NCBI GenBank assembly: GCA_964614365.1
Contig: CAZTLA010000112.1
Coordinates: forward strand, 1-9,677
Origin: JACQWR01 sp964614365
GTDB lineage: Bacteria > Desulfobacterota > Syntrophia > Syntrophales > JACQWR01
Direction: 5' to 3'
DNA length: 9,677 bases
Shown: one piece after another, positions 1 through 7,078 of the stretch
Numbering within the stretch: the first letter of the stretch is position 1
Layout of the letters: each line of letters starts with the position of its first letter
The notes under the pieces: model-generated
The model's database searches: none
What the model was told of the DNA's origin: nothing
What the model saw: the letters and a program-made list of their open reading frames with translations, nothing else
Translations under genes and position numbers: made by a program

Positions 1-170
1 TGAGCGATTATATGAGAAGCTCACGGCTTCGGGATTCCCTGGAGCTGGTAAGCGCCGAATTCTCAAGGAGCGGTCTCGACATCCCCGCGATCCCGGGGAA
101 AGATATAAAGCCGCAGGAATACGAAACCGCGTTTGAGTCTTTCATCGCGCAAGTCTTTGGAGCCAAATAA
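1..170 (+). CDS. 3' end of an unidentified upstream gene (possibly hsdM)
   Basis: An open frame enters from the left edge (first full codon at base 3) and stops at TAA 168-170, giving about 55 C-terminal residues that end in SFIAQVFGAK. The stop lies one base before the hsdS ATG, so the two genes are almost certainly co-transcribed and probably translationally coupled. In type I restriction loci the gene in this position is most often hsdM, the adenine methyltransferase subunit. However, the visible tail carries no methyltransferase motif (NPPF and the SAM-binding motif would lie far upstream), and I do not recognise it. It could equally be an accessory gene inserted between hsdM and hsdS. 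The reading frame is certain enough; the identity is inferred from position only. Confidence 0.6.
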   Translation, partial: SDYMRSSRLRDSLELVSAEFSRSGLDIPAIPGKDIKPQEYETAFESFIAQVFGAK

Positions 171-171
171 A

Positions 172-1449
172 ATGGCAGAGCAGATCAAGAACCTGAAAAC
201 GGGCGTCAAATATAAAGACACGCCTATCGGCAAGATCCCGGTGGATTGGGAAGTCGTAAGATTAAACGACATATGTGATGTGATTGGTGGGAGCACTCCT
301 TCGACAGAAAGAAAAGATTTTTGGAATGGTGATATCCCCTTCGCGACACCTACGGATATAACAAACCTTCACGGAAGAGAAATCTCAAATACGAAGCAGA
401 AAATTACACAAGAAGGCTTATCTTCATGTGGGACACGTCTATTGCCTGCCGGCGCTGTTTTGCTGACAAGCAGAGCGACCATAGGAGCTTGTGCAATAAA
501 TGCGCGTCCTATGGCAACGAATCAAGGTTTTGCAAATCTGGTATGTAATGATAGGGTTTATAATTGGTATATTTTTTATGAAATGATGTTGCGTAAAAGC
601 GAGTTGCAGAGGCTCGGAAGTGGAAGTACTTTTAAGGAAGTATCGAAGAATAGTATAAGACAATTAGATATAACTCTCCCGCCACTGGCAGAGCAAAAAA
701 AAATCGCTGAAATTTTATCAACGGTTGACGAAGCGATTGAGAAGACGGATCAGGTTATCGAAAAAACGAAAGAGGCCAAGAAGGGGCTGATGCAGCGGCT
801 TCTAACCAGCGGCATCGGCCACAAGAAGTTTAAGAAAACAATAATTGGCAATATCCCGGTGGATTGGGAAGTGGTAAGATTAGGTGAGATATGTGATGTA
901 ATTGGAGGCAGTACGCCATCAACCACCAGGAAAGAATTTTGGAATGGAAGTATTCCTTTTGCAACACCCACGGACATAACAAATCTTTGCGGAAGAGAAA
1001 TCTCAAACACGAAGCAAAAAATTACGCAGGAGGGCCTGTCTTCCTGTGGAACACGTCTATTGCCTGCAGGTTCTATATTGCTGACGAGTAGAGCAACCAT
1101 AGGGGCTTGTGCAATAAATACGCGTCCTATGGCGACGAATCAAGGTTTTGCAAGCCTGGTATGTGGTAAAAAGATATTTAATTGGTTTATCTTTTATATG
1201 ATGATATTTATTCAAAATGATTTACAAAGGATCGGGAGTGGCAGCACTTTTAAGGAGGTATCGAAGAACAGTTTGAGACAATTGAATATAATTCTCCCGT
1301 CGTTGGCAGAACAGAAAAAGATCGCAAACATATTAACTACTATTGATGATGATATAGGAAAATACTCAGGGCATAAATCTAACTTAGAGCTATTAAAAAT
1401 CGGTCTCATGCAGATCCTATTAACAGGCAAACTTCGGGTAAGGACATAG
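172..1449 (+). CDS. hsdS: Type I restriction-modification specificity subunit HsdS with near-identical TRDs
   Basis: The protein has 425 residues and is the DNA-recognition subunit of a type I restriction enzyme. It would bind two HsdM subunits for methylation and two HsdR subunits for cleavage. The start at ATG 172 is chosen because GGAG at 159-162 sits 9 bases upstream; a TTG/ATG-extended reading from 133 would overlap the previous gene. The order is target recognition domain 1 (about residues 19-160), a central helical spacer (about 161-222, with AEQKKIAEILSTVDEAIEK and GLMQRLLT), domain 2 (about 225-365) and a distal helical spacer ending in GLMQILLTGKLRV. The LPPLAEQKKIA and GLMQxLLTG signatures are typical of the family. 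The oddity is that residues 19-191 and 225-397 align without gaps at about 138/173 identities, whereas the two TRDs of ordinary HsdS proteins are unrelated. The gene is visibly more AT-rich than hsdR next to it. Confidence 0.95.
   Translation: MAEQIKNLKTGVKYKDTPIGKIPVDWEVVRLNDICDVIGGSTPSTERKDFWNGDIPFATPTDITNLHGREISNTKQKITQEGLSSCGTRLLPAGAVLLTSRATIGACAINARPMATNQGFANLVCNDRVYNWYIFYEMMLRKSELQRLGSGSTFKEVSKNSIRQLDITLPPLAEQKKIAEILSTVDEAIEKTDQVIEKTKEAKKGLMQRLLTSGIGHKKFKKTIIGNIPVDWEVVRLGEICDVIGGSTPSTTRKEFWNGSIPFATPTDITNLCGREISNTKQKITQEGLSSCGTRLLPAGSILLTSRATIGACAINTRPMATNQGFASLVCGKKIFNWFIFYMMIFIQNDLQRIGSGSTFKEVSKNSLRQLNIILPSLAEQKKIANILTTIDDDIGKYSGHKSNLELLKIGLMQILLTGKLRVRT
226..1362 (+). repeat. Internal tandem duplication of the HsdS half (226-744 and 844-1362)
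   Basis: The first copy (226-744) begins IGKIPVDWEVVRL and the second (844-1362) begins IGNIPVDWEVVRL, with a 618-bp period. My hand alignment gives about 35 differences in 173 residues, with only about 11 in the first 107 residues. The most divergent part is the short stretch around YNWYIFYEMM versus FNWFIFYMMI. The DNA copies differ at many synonymous third positions. The duplication is therefore not a fresh slippage event: either it is old and held by selection, or two related TRDs were brought together by recombination. Confidence 0.9.
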
Positions 1450-1474
1450 CGTATTTTTATTGTATGGGGATGCC

Positions 1475-2203
1475 GTGAAACCGAAATTCAACGAAGACAC
1501 ACTCTCCGAAACGCCTGCGATTGAGCAGTTGAGACGGCTTCAATACGATTATCTCCACGGCGATGCGCTCGATTCGGAATTGAAGGAGGATGGCGAACGG
1601 TCATCCCGGAGAGAAGTGGTTCTGATTGCCCGCCTGAAGAAGAAACTCGTTGAACTTAATCCCCGCCTGACGGAAGACGGCATCAACAAGGCGGTCCGAA
1701 GAGTGACGCATATTCAGGCCGAAAGCCTGATGGAAGCAAACCGCACCTTCCACAGAGATCTGATTGCCGGCATTTCCCTCGATCAGGACATCGGCGTCCG
1801 GAGACAAAAGCAGACGGTTCGTTTCATTGATTTCGACGAACCTGAAAAAAACGAGTTTCTTGCCGTCAATCAGTTCTGGGTAAAAGGTCCCGAAGAAACG
1901 GACCGGCCGGATATCGTGATTTTCATCAACGGCATCCCCCTGGTGATAATTGAATGCAAGAGCCCGGTGGCGAAACAGATGGGGAGCACCGAGGCGATCA
2001 AGCAACTGGAGCGATACCAGGAGGAAATCCCGCAGCTTTTTCATACCAACCAGATCGTCATCGGTCTTAATCTCTTCGGCGCGAAATACGGCGCCATCCT
2101 TTCCGGACCGGAATTCTTCCATGAATGGAAAGATCAGGGAAACGAAAAATTTCCCAATATGGCGGAGCACCCGTCGGTCAGGAGATGCTGGCCCTCGGCC
2201 TGA
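1475..2203 (+). CDS. hsdR: HsdR N-terminal part (nuclease domain), truncated by frameshift
   Basis: This is the N-terminal third of the type I restriction motor-nuclease subunit. The PD-(D/E)xK nuclease core is visible: Asp in RPDIVIFING (codon at 1910), then ECK with Glu at 1952 and Lys at 1958, about residues 146, 160 and 162 from the GTG. I prefer GTG 1475 because MKPKFNEDTLSETPAIEQL matches the usual HsdR N-terminus and GGGGA lies at 1466-1470; the frame also opens with TTG at 1460. The gene starts 25 bp after hsdS. The family resemblance runs to about FPNMAEHP, after which this frame gives a short unrelated tail and stops at 2203. The rest of HsdR continues in the -1 frame. As it stands, this fragment would encode a nuclease domain without its motor. 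Confidence 0.85.
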   Translation: MKPKFNEDTLSETPAIEQLRRLQYDYLHGDALDSELKEDGERSSRREVVLIARLKKKLVELNPRLTEDGINKAVRRVTHIQAESLMEANRTFHRDLIAGISLDQDIGVRRQKQTVRFIDFDEPEKNEFLAVNQFWVKGPEETDRPDIVIFINGIPLVIIECKSPVAKQMGSTEAIKQLERYQEEIPQLFHTNQIVIGLNLFGAKYGAILSGPEFFHEWKDQGNEKFPNMAEHPSVRRCWPSA

Positions 2204-4524
2204 TAAAAGAAGGCGACCTGTCCGAAAACCCGACCCCTCAGGAGGTTCTTATCGCCGGTGTCTTAAGCAGGAAGAACCTCCTCGACATCATCCGGAATTT
2301 TATTGTCTATGAGCAGGAGAAGGCCCGGACGGTCAAGAAGGTCTGCCGCTACCAGCAATTCACGGCGGTAAACAAAATCCTGAAAAGGGTGACCGTAGAA
2401 GGAGAAAAACGGGGTATCGTCTGGCACTGGCAGGGATCGGGCAAATCGCTCACCATGCTTTTTGCGGCGGTGAAGCTCAGGCGCGAAGAGGAAAAACTCA
2501 AGAACCCGATTATCCTTGTCGTCACCGACCGTATTGACCTGGACGACCAGATCAGCAAGACCTTCCGGAATTGTCATTTCCCTGATCCGATCCAGATCAG
2601 AGAAAAAGGCGGCACCCACAGCAAGCTTTACGAACTTCTGAGCCGGGAAGTGGGACAGACGATCATGACGACCGTTCATCTGTTCAGGAAGCCTCTCGAT
2701 AAACCTCTTTCAACGTCCGGGAACATTGTTGTCCTTACCGATGAGGCCCATAGAACGCAGTACGGGTTTTATGCCCTGAACCTGCGCCAGGCGCTGCCGA
2801 ATGCCTCTTTCTTTGCCTTTACCGGGACCCCGCTCAGCAAGAAAGACCGAAATACTTATCGTCATTTCAGTCCCCCCGGCGAGCGGTATTTGGACGCCTA
2901 TACAATCCGCAATGCAGAGGAAGACAAGGAAATCGTGCCGGTCAGGTACGAAAGCCGGCTGGCGAAATTACAGGTTGTCGGCAAGTCCCTCGATCAGTTG
3001 TTTGATGACCTCTTTCACGACCGGACAGAGGAAGAAAAGGCCCTGCTCAAGAAGAAATATTCGACGGTTGACCGGCTGTACCGGGCGGATCGAAGAATTG
3101 AGAGAATCGCCCGCGATGTGGTGGATCACTTCAATGAGAAAATCCGCCCGGGCGGATTTAAGGCGCAGGTGGTGGCCGCGGACCGGGCGATGGCCATCCG
3201 TTACAAGGAGATTCTTGATACCTTGATCGGTACCGAGAGGTCTGAAATCGTCATTACGGTAAACAATAAAGATTCCCGGGAGTGGAAGGAAAAATACAAG
3301 AGAACCAGGGAACAGGAAAAATTGATTAAAGAGGCCTTCAATGATCCCAAGAATCCCCTGTCTTTTCTTATTGTCTGCGACAAACTCCTGACCGGCTTCG
3401 ATGCGCCGGTTGAGCAGGTCATGTATCTGGATCAGAGAATGAAAGAGCACACACTGCTTCAGGCCATTGCGCGGACAAATCGCACGTATCCGAGGAAGAA
3501 CTTCGGGCTTGTGGTTGACTACGTAGGCATCGGCAAAGAACTGGCCGAGGCTCTCGTCGTTTTTGAAAAAGAAGATCTGGAAGGTATCTTCGGGGTTGAC
3601 GATATCCGGAAGGAATTGGGCGATCTGGCCTACTGGCATCGGCAGGCGCTCGGCTTTTTCGACAGGGTTGACCGTTTCCGGGGAAAGCCGGAGGATATTC
3701 TTCAGCGCTGTATGGAAATCTTACGACCCGAGGATGTGCGGGCTGATTTCGATGCCGCATTTCAGAGCATGGCCAGGAGCATGGACTTTCTCATGCCTGA
3801 TCCCATCGTTGCCCCGTATCTCGATGATTTCAAGTTCCTCGGCGCCGTCCGCGAGGGCGCAAGAAACCTTTACCGCGATGAGCGACTGAGCCTCCTATCG
3901 TGCAGTCAGAAAGTCGAAGCCCTGATTAATGCCCATATCGCCGAGATCGGGATCGAGCAGCTCCTGGAACCGATTAACATTACTGCCCCGGATTTTCGGG
4001 AAAAGCTGGAGATGAAGGGCAGCTCGAAGGCAAAGGCGAGCCACGTGGAATATGCAATCCGCCAGACCATTGAAGAAAAAATCGCCGCGGACCCTGCCTT
4101 TTATGGGTCCCTCAAAGAACGTCTGGAAAAGGTGATAGAAGAAGATCGGAAGGAGCGGCAGGATGAGGCAAAACTTTTGCTTGATCTCATGGAATTCGCA
4201 AATCAGGACAAACGGCGGGAAGCCTATGCAAAATCAATCGGCCTCGAAGATTTGGGAGAGTTCGCCTTGTACGGGCTTTTCACCCCCTTGAGGAACGCCT
4301 TGTTTTCAGATTCCGAAAAGGAGCAGGTTGCATTTACAAAAATGGTTATTCAGACCATCAGAGAGAAGACGGTCATTGATTGGACGGAAAAGGAAGACAT
4401 TAAGAAAGAGATGCGCAGAGAGATCAGAAGACTCCTGAAGACAAAAGGTTGCCTTGAAGATCGGATTGAAGTCCTCATCCCGGAGATTATGAATTTGGCC
4501 CGGATTCACGTGAGGGATCGTTAG
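2125..4524 (+). CDS. hsdR: HsdR C-terminal part (SF2 helicase-like motor), in shifted frame
   Basis: This frame carries the translocase and C-terminal helical domains of HsdR. In order it shows a Q-motif-like RYQQFTAVNKI, Walker A QGSGKS (2431-2448), a DEAH box in VLTDEAHRTQYG (2740-2751), FTGTPL (around 2821), and motif VI QAIARTNRTYP (3460 onward) followed by VVDYVG. A long charged helical C-terminus of the type that contacts the methylase core follows. Joined to the upstream fragment with one base restored, the protein would be about 1016 residues, normal for HsdR. The open frame begins at ATG 2125, but residues before about 2165 are an out-of-frame shadow of the nuclease part. No good ribosome binding site precedes ATG 2125 or ATG 2185, so independent translation is doubtful. 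The stop TAG 4522-4524 is one base before the next ATG. Confidence 0.88.
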   Translation: MERSGKRKISQYGGAPVGQEMLALGLIKEGDLSENPTPQEVLIAGVLSRKNLLDIIRNFIVYEQEKARTVKKVCRYQQFTAVNKILKRVTVEGEKRGIVWHWQGSGKSLTMLFAAVKLRREEEKLKNPIILVVTDRIDLDDQISKTFRNCHFPDPIQIREKGGTHSKLYELLSREVGQTIMTTVHLFRKPLDKPLSTSGNIVVLTDEAHRTQYGFYALNLRQALPNASFFAFTGTPLSKKDRNTYRHFSPPGERYLDAYTIRNAEEDKEIVPVRYESRLAKLQVVGKSLDQLFDDLFHDRTEEEKALLKKKYSTVDRLYRADRRIERIARDVVDHFNEKIRPGGFKAQVVAADRAMAIRYKEILDTLIGTERSEIVITVNNKDSREWKEKYKRTREQEKLIKEAFNDPKNPLSFLIVCDKLLTGFDAPVEQVMYLDQRMKEHTLLQAIARTNRTYPRKNFGLVVDYVGIGKELAEALVVFEKEDLEGIFGVDDIRKELGDLAYWHRQALGFFDRVDRFRGKPEDILQRCMEILRPEDVRADFDAAFQSMARSMDFLMPDPIVAPYLDDFKFLGAVREGARNLYRDERLSLLSCSQKVEALINAHIAEIGIEQLLEPINITAPDFREKLEMKGSSKAKASHVEYAIRQTIEEKIAADPAFYGSLKERLEKVIEEDRKERQDEAKLLLDLMEFANQDKRREAYAKSIGLEDLGEFALYGLFTPLRNALFSDSEKEQVAFTKMVIQTIREKTVIDWTEKEDIKKEMRREIRRLLKTKGCLEDRIEVLIPEIMNLARIHVRDR

Positions 4525-4525
4525 C

Positions 4526-5254
4526 ATGGAAACTGTTTGTTACGGGAACAAAAAAATAACCTTTGAGATTAAACGGGGCAATCGGAAGAAGACGGCAGCC
4601 ATTCATGTCACGCCCGCTGCGACCGTTGTTATCTCCGTTCCCCGCGATCTGGAGGAGGAACGGGTTTGCGAGATCATAGGAAAAAAGGCCCGGTGGATTC
4701 TTGAAAAGAAGGAATTCATGAGTTTGCGCGGCCAGTTCAACGTGACAAAGGAATTTGTGAGCGGGGAGTCGTTCCTTTATTTGGGAAAGCAATATCGGCT
4801 GAAGGTGACAAAATCATCGGCAAGGGAAAACGCCTGTAGACTTGTTGCCGGCCGTCTTCAGGTCCAAATCGGGGAAGATTTAGATGCCGAATTACATGAG
4901 GAGGCGGTCAAAAACGCGCTTGTGGAATGGTATAGGAGACATGCGGAAGAAAAGATTCTTGAGCGCTTGCCTTTCATCGCCCGGAAAGCGGGAATAAAAC
5001 CAAAGGCGGTAGAGATAAAGAATCAAAATAAAAGATGGGGGAGCTGTTCCCGGTCAGGCGTGGTAAGATTCAACTGGAAAGTCGTCATGACCCCCATATC
5101 CGTCATAGACTATGTGATTGCCCATGAACTCTGTCACCTCATTCAGGGGAACCATTCACCTCAATTCTGGCAGAAGGTTCGAGCAATAAGCCCTGAGTAT
5201 GATTCAAAAAGAAGATGGCTGAAAGAGCATTCCCACATCATTGATCTTTTTTAG
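4526..5254 (+). CDS. YgjP-like (DUF45) zinc metallopeptidase linked to the type I R-M locus
   Basis: The protein has 242 residues and belongs to the YgjP-like/DUF45 family, often labelled M48-family or SprT-like metallopeptidase. The zinc site is clear: HELCH at residues 200-204 (codons from 5123) followed five residues later by His210 in NHSPQFW, giving the family pattern HExxH-x5-H. The preceding NKRWGSCS block is also characteristic, and the N-terminal half is the usual beta-rich region. There is no signal peptide or membrane segment, so it should act in the cytoplasm. ATG 4526 follows the hsdR stop by one base and has GAGGGAT (4512-4518) at 8 bases, so it belongs to the same operon. DUF45 proteins are repeatedly found next to hsdR. 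Their substrate is not established; turnover of the restriction subunit is an attractive guess only. Confidence 0.93.
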   Translation: METVCYGNKKITFEIKRGNRKKTAAIHVTPAATVVISVPRDLEEERVCEIIGKKARWILEKKEFMSLRGQFNVTKEFVSGESFLYLGKQYRLKVTKSSARENACRLVAGRLQVQIGEDLDAELHEEAVKNALVEWYRRHAEEKILERLPFIARKAGIKPKAVEIKNQNKRWGSCSRSGVVRFNWKVVMTPISVIDYVIAHELCHLIQGNHSPQFWQKVRAISPEYDSKRRWLKEHSHIIDLF

Positions 5255-5308
5255 AAGACGCCCGATGATGGCGTGACCGAACACTCATGATGGGTTTGGG
5301 GAGAGACC

Positions 5309-5761
5309 ATGAAAGTAAACTTTACCAAACGTGAATATGCAGCCCTGCTGGATATGATATATCTTGCCGATTGGATGCTCCATGCCCATGTCGAAGAAGA
5401 GGAGATACATGATGATTATAGCGCCCTGGAACAGAATATCCTGAGTCATGCCAGGGAATTCGGATGTGAAAACAAAATAGTATATGACGCAAAACTTGAG
5501 CAGTATTTTCCTACGCTTGCGTATGAGGAATCGGAACAGATTCATGGCGTCATCGATAATTACAACGATGAGACATTCTGGGACGAGCTTATAGAGCGTC
5601 TGGCTGAACGTGATGTGCTCAGGAAATTCGGGCAAGAAAAATTACGCAGTATGAGCGGGGAAGAGCGCATGCACCTGTTCTGGGAAGCGGAGAAACCCTA
5701 TGCCGACGAGTTTGAGATGAACGGACTCGACAGGCTAAAAATAGAAGAAACCCAATCATGA
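5309..5761 (+). CDS. Conserved-looking hypothetical protein, 150 aa, acidic and helical
   Basis: A 150-residue acidic protein with no signal peptide, membrane segment or catalytic motif that I can name. It starts at ATG 5309 with GGGGAGAG (5298-5305) just upstream, a strong ribosome binding site. Notable blocks are KREYAALLDMIYLADWML near the N-terminus, a Glu/Asp-rich segment at residues 29-36, and ETFWDELIERLAERD in the middle. The periodicity of hydrophobic residues suggests an all-helical fold. Similar uncharacterised proteins exist in anaerobic delta-proteobacteria as far as I remember, but I know no function. The gene lies 54 bp after the DUF45 gene and could be a last member of that operon or an independent unit. 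Confidence 0.8.
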   Translation: MKVNFTKREYAALLDMIYLADWMLHAHVEEEEIHDDYSALEQNILSHAREFGCENKIVYDAKLEQYFPTLAYEESEQIHGVIDNYNDETFWDELIERLAERDVLRKFGQEKLRSMSGEERMHLFWEAEKPYADEFEMNGLDRLKIEETQS

Positions 5762-5869
5762 AATGATCGGCATCGTAAAGCAGTCTTATTATGGCAACGA
5801 TCCTGTGCTGAAAATTTGTTATGCCAGTCTTTTCAAGCTATCCCAGATAACGTGAGGAGAGACAAATAC

Positions 5870-6856
5870 ATGGAACCGATAACCATTGCCTGCTGGCACT
5901 ATGACCGGGTCGGCGCTCTCGTCAGCGGCCGGGTCGGGATCGAGGGGTGCAAGACGACGTTCCTGGATCTGGAACCGGAAGAGATGTTCCACCGCGCCCT
6001 GCATTTTGAAGAGTTCGACGTCACGGAGCTGTCCTTTTCCAACTATCTCACGCGGGCGGCGCGCGGCGACTGCCCCTATATCGCCATTCCCGTATTTCCC
6101 GGCCGGAGATTCCGCCATTCCGGCATATACATCAATGCCCGCAGCGGCATTCGCAGGCCTGAAGACCTGAAAGGAAGGCTCGTGGGCTCGCCGGAGTATC
6201 AGGTGACGGCATCGGTGTGGATCCGCGGCATTCTGGAGGACGAGTACGGCGTGAAGCCATCCGATATTCGATGGCGCGCCGGCGGACTGTATGAAACCAG
6301 CCGGACGGAAAAAGTGACATTCACCGCGCCGAAGGGCGTCGAACTTGAACGCATCGGACCGGGGAAGACGCTTTCCCGGATGCTTGCCGACGGCGAGATT
6401 GATGCGCTGATCGGGCCTCGTGCGCCGAGCTGTTTTCACGAGGGGCATCCCGACATCGTGCGTCTGTTCCCGGACTTCATGGAAAAGGAAAAGGAATACT
6501 TCCGGCGCACGGGGATTTTTCCCATCATGCATCTTTTGGCCGTACACAAAAAGAAGGTGAGAGAACTCCCCTGGCTGCCGTCCAGCCTGTTCAAGGCCTT
6601 CGAAACGGCAAAAGACATGGCCATTGAACGGCTCCTGGAGGAAAACGAGCCGATGGCCACGTATCCCTGGATAGACGGGGTTGTCCGGGAAGCGCAGGAA
6701 TTCATGGGGAAGGACTTCTGGCCGTACGGGGTTGAGGAAAATCGAATAGCGCTCGAAGCGTTTCTTCGGTATCATTTCGAGCAGGGGCTCTCCACGCGAA
6801 AACTCGCCATCGACGAGCTTTTCGTGCCGTCCACCCTGGTCAGGTCGAGAATATAA
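5870..6856 (+). CDS. 4,5-dihydroxyphthalate decarboxylase-like protein (Pht5 / periplasmic-binding-protein-like fold)
   Basis: The protein has 328 residues and resembles the family that includes Pseudomonas 4,5-dihydroxyphthalate decarboxylase (Pht5). That family has the two-lobed substrate-binding-protein fold and converts 4,5-dihydroxyphthalate to protocatechuate. Supporting blocks are ELSFSNYL, the segment after GIYINARSGI, LKGRLVGSPEYQVTASVW, RGILEDEYGV and the C-terminal YHFEQGLS. ATG 5870 is chosen because GAGGAGA (5854-5860) lies 9 bases upstream; the frame is open from 5816 but has no better start. There is no signal peptide, which argues against a transporter-binding role and for a cytoplasmic enzyme or sensor. 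No other phthalate or aromatic catabolic gene is in the window. Many genes with this annotation are only distant relatives, so substrate and reaction are uncertain. Confidence 0.85.
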   Translation: MEPITIACWHYDRVGALVSGRVGIEGCKTTFLDLEPEEMFHRALHFEEFDVTELSFSNYLTRAARGDCPYIAIPVFPGRRFRHSGIYINARSGIRRPEDLKGRLVGSPEYQVTASVWIRGILEDEYGVKPSDIRWRAGGLYETSRTEKVTFTAPKGVELERIGPGKTLSRMLADGEIDALIGPRAPSCFHEGHPDIVRLFPDFMEKEKEYFRRTGIFPIMHLLAVHKKKVRELPWLPSSLFKAFETAKDMAIERLLEENEPMATYPWIDGVVREAQEFMGKDFWPYGVEENRIALEAFLRYHFEQGLSTRKLAIDELFVPSTLVRSRI

Positions 6857-7049
6857 CAGGGCGGATCGAGAACCCGATAAAAATACCGATCCCTCTCGGA
6901 GGGCCCGGAGAGATAGAGCGGAAAGATAGCGGGAGAAAGGTGATTCCCCGGCAAAAGGCGTGCCGGGAGGCCGTAAAAACGGGCGGTTGGATTCTATTCG
7001 CTCTTGACACAGGAATGAAGTCCCGAAATCCCGTCGTTCAATTTTACCC
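6857..7049. other. Non-coding GC-rich spacer with two short hairpins
   Basis: No gene is supported between the end of the Pht5-like gene and the leader of the radical SAM gene. Two stem-loops are visible: CCCTC-TCG-GAGGG at 6891-6903, and CCCGGC / GCCGGG at 6947-6952 and 6962-6967 with a nine-base loop. Neither is followed by a T-run, so they are poor intrinsic terminators, though they could stabilise the 3' end of the upstream mRNA. A perfect TTGACA occurs at 7004-7009 but has no good -10 box at 17 bp (AATCCC). I see no riboswitch consensus that I can name. Confidence 0.4.
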
Positions 7050-7078
7050 TTGTTTTGTATCGGCTGATCTTCTATATT
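7050..7078 (+). promoter_or_regulatory. Candidate sigma70-type promoter of the radical SAM gene
   Basis: TTGTTT (7050-7055) and TATATT (7073-7078) are separated by 17 bp, a good sigma70-type arrangement. Transcription would start about 7084-7087, so the transcript would begin just ahead of the strong hairpin at 7100-7142. An alternative upstream start from TTGACA 7004-7009 would include the outer inverted repeat (7076-7085) in the RNA. Confidence 0.45.

Noticed and set aside
2140..2160. Programmed -1 ribosomal frameshift site in hsdR
   Set aside because: In the zero frame the codons GAA AAA TTT CCC do not form a canonical X XXY YYZ heptamer, and the similarity appears to continue past this point in the original frame to about HPSV.
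2968..3639. Minus-strand open frame of 223 codons inside hsdR
   Set aside because: It lies opposite the conserved HsdR motor and is explained by codon bias; no motif or ribosome binding site supports it.
5258..5274. Terminator after the DUF45 gene (ACGCC / GGCGT hairpin)
   Set aside because: The stem is only five base pairs and no T-run follows it.
5763..5855. 30-codon open frame between the hypothetical gene and the Pht5-like gene
   Set aside because: It is short, has no ribosome binding site and shows no recognisable sequence.
5816..6775. Long minus-strand open frame (318 codons) opposite the Pht5-like gene
   Set aside because: It is the antisense shadow of a GC-rich coding region with recognised family sequence on the + strand, and it has no family resemblance of its own.
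6941..6990. Possible riboswitch aptamer upstream of the radical SAM gene
   Set aside because: There is a GC hairpin with an A-rich loop, but the consensus elements of the c-di-GMP, cobalamin, SAM/SAH or Moco classes that I know are absent.
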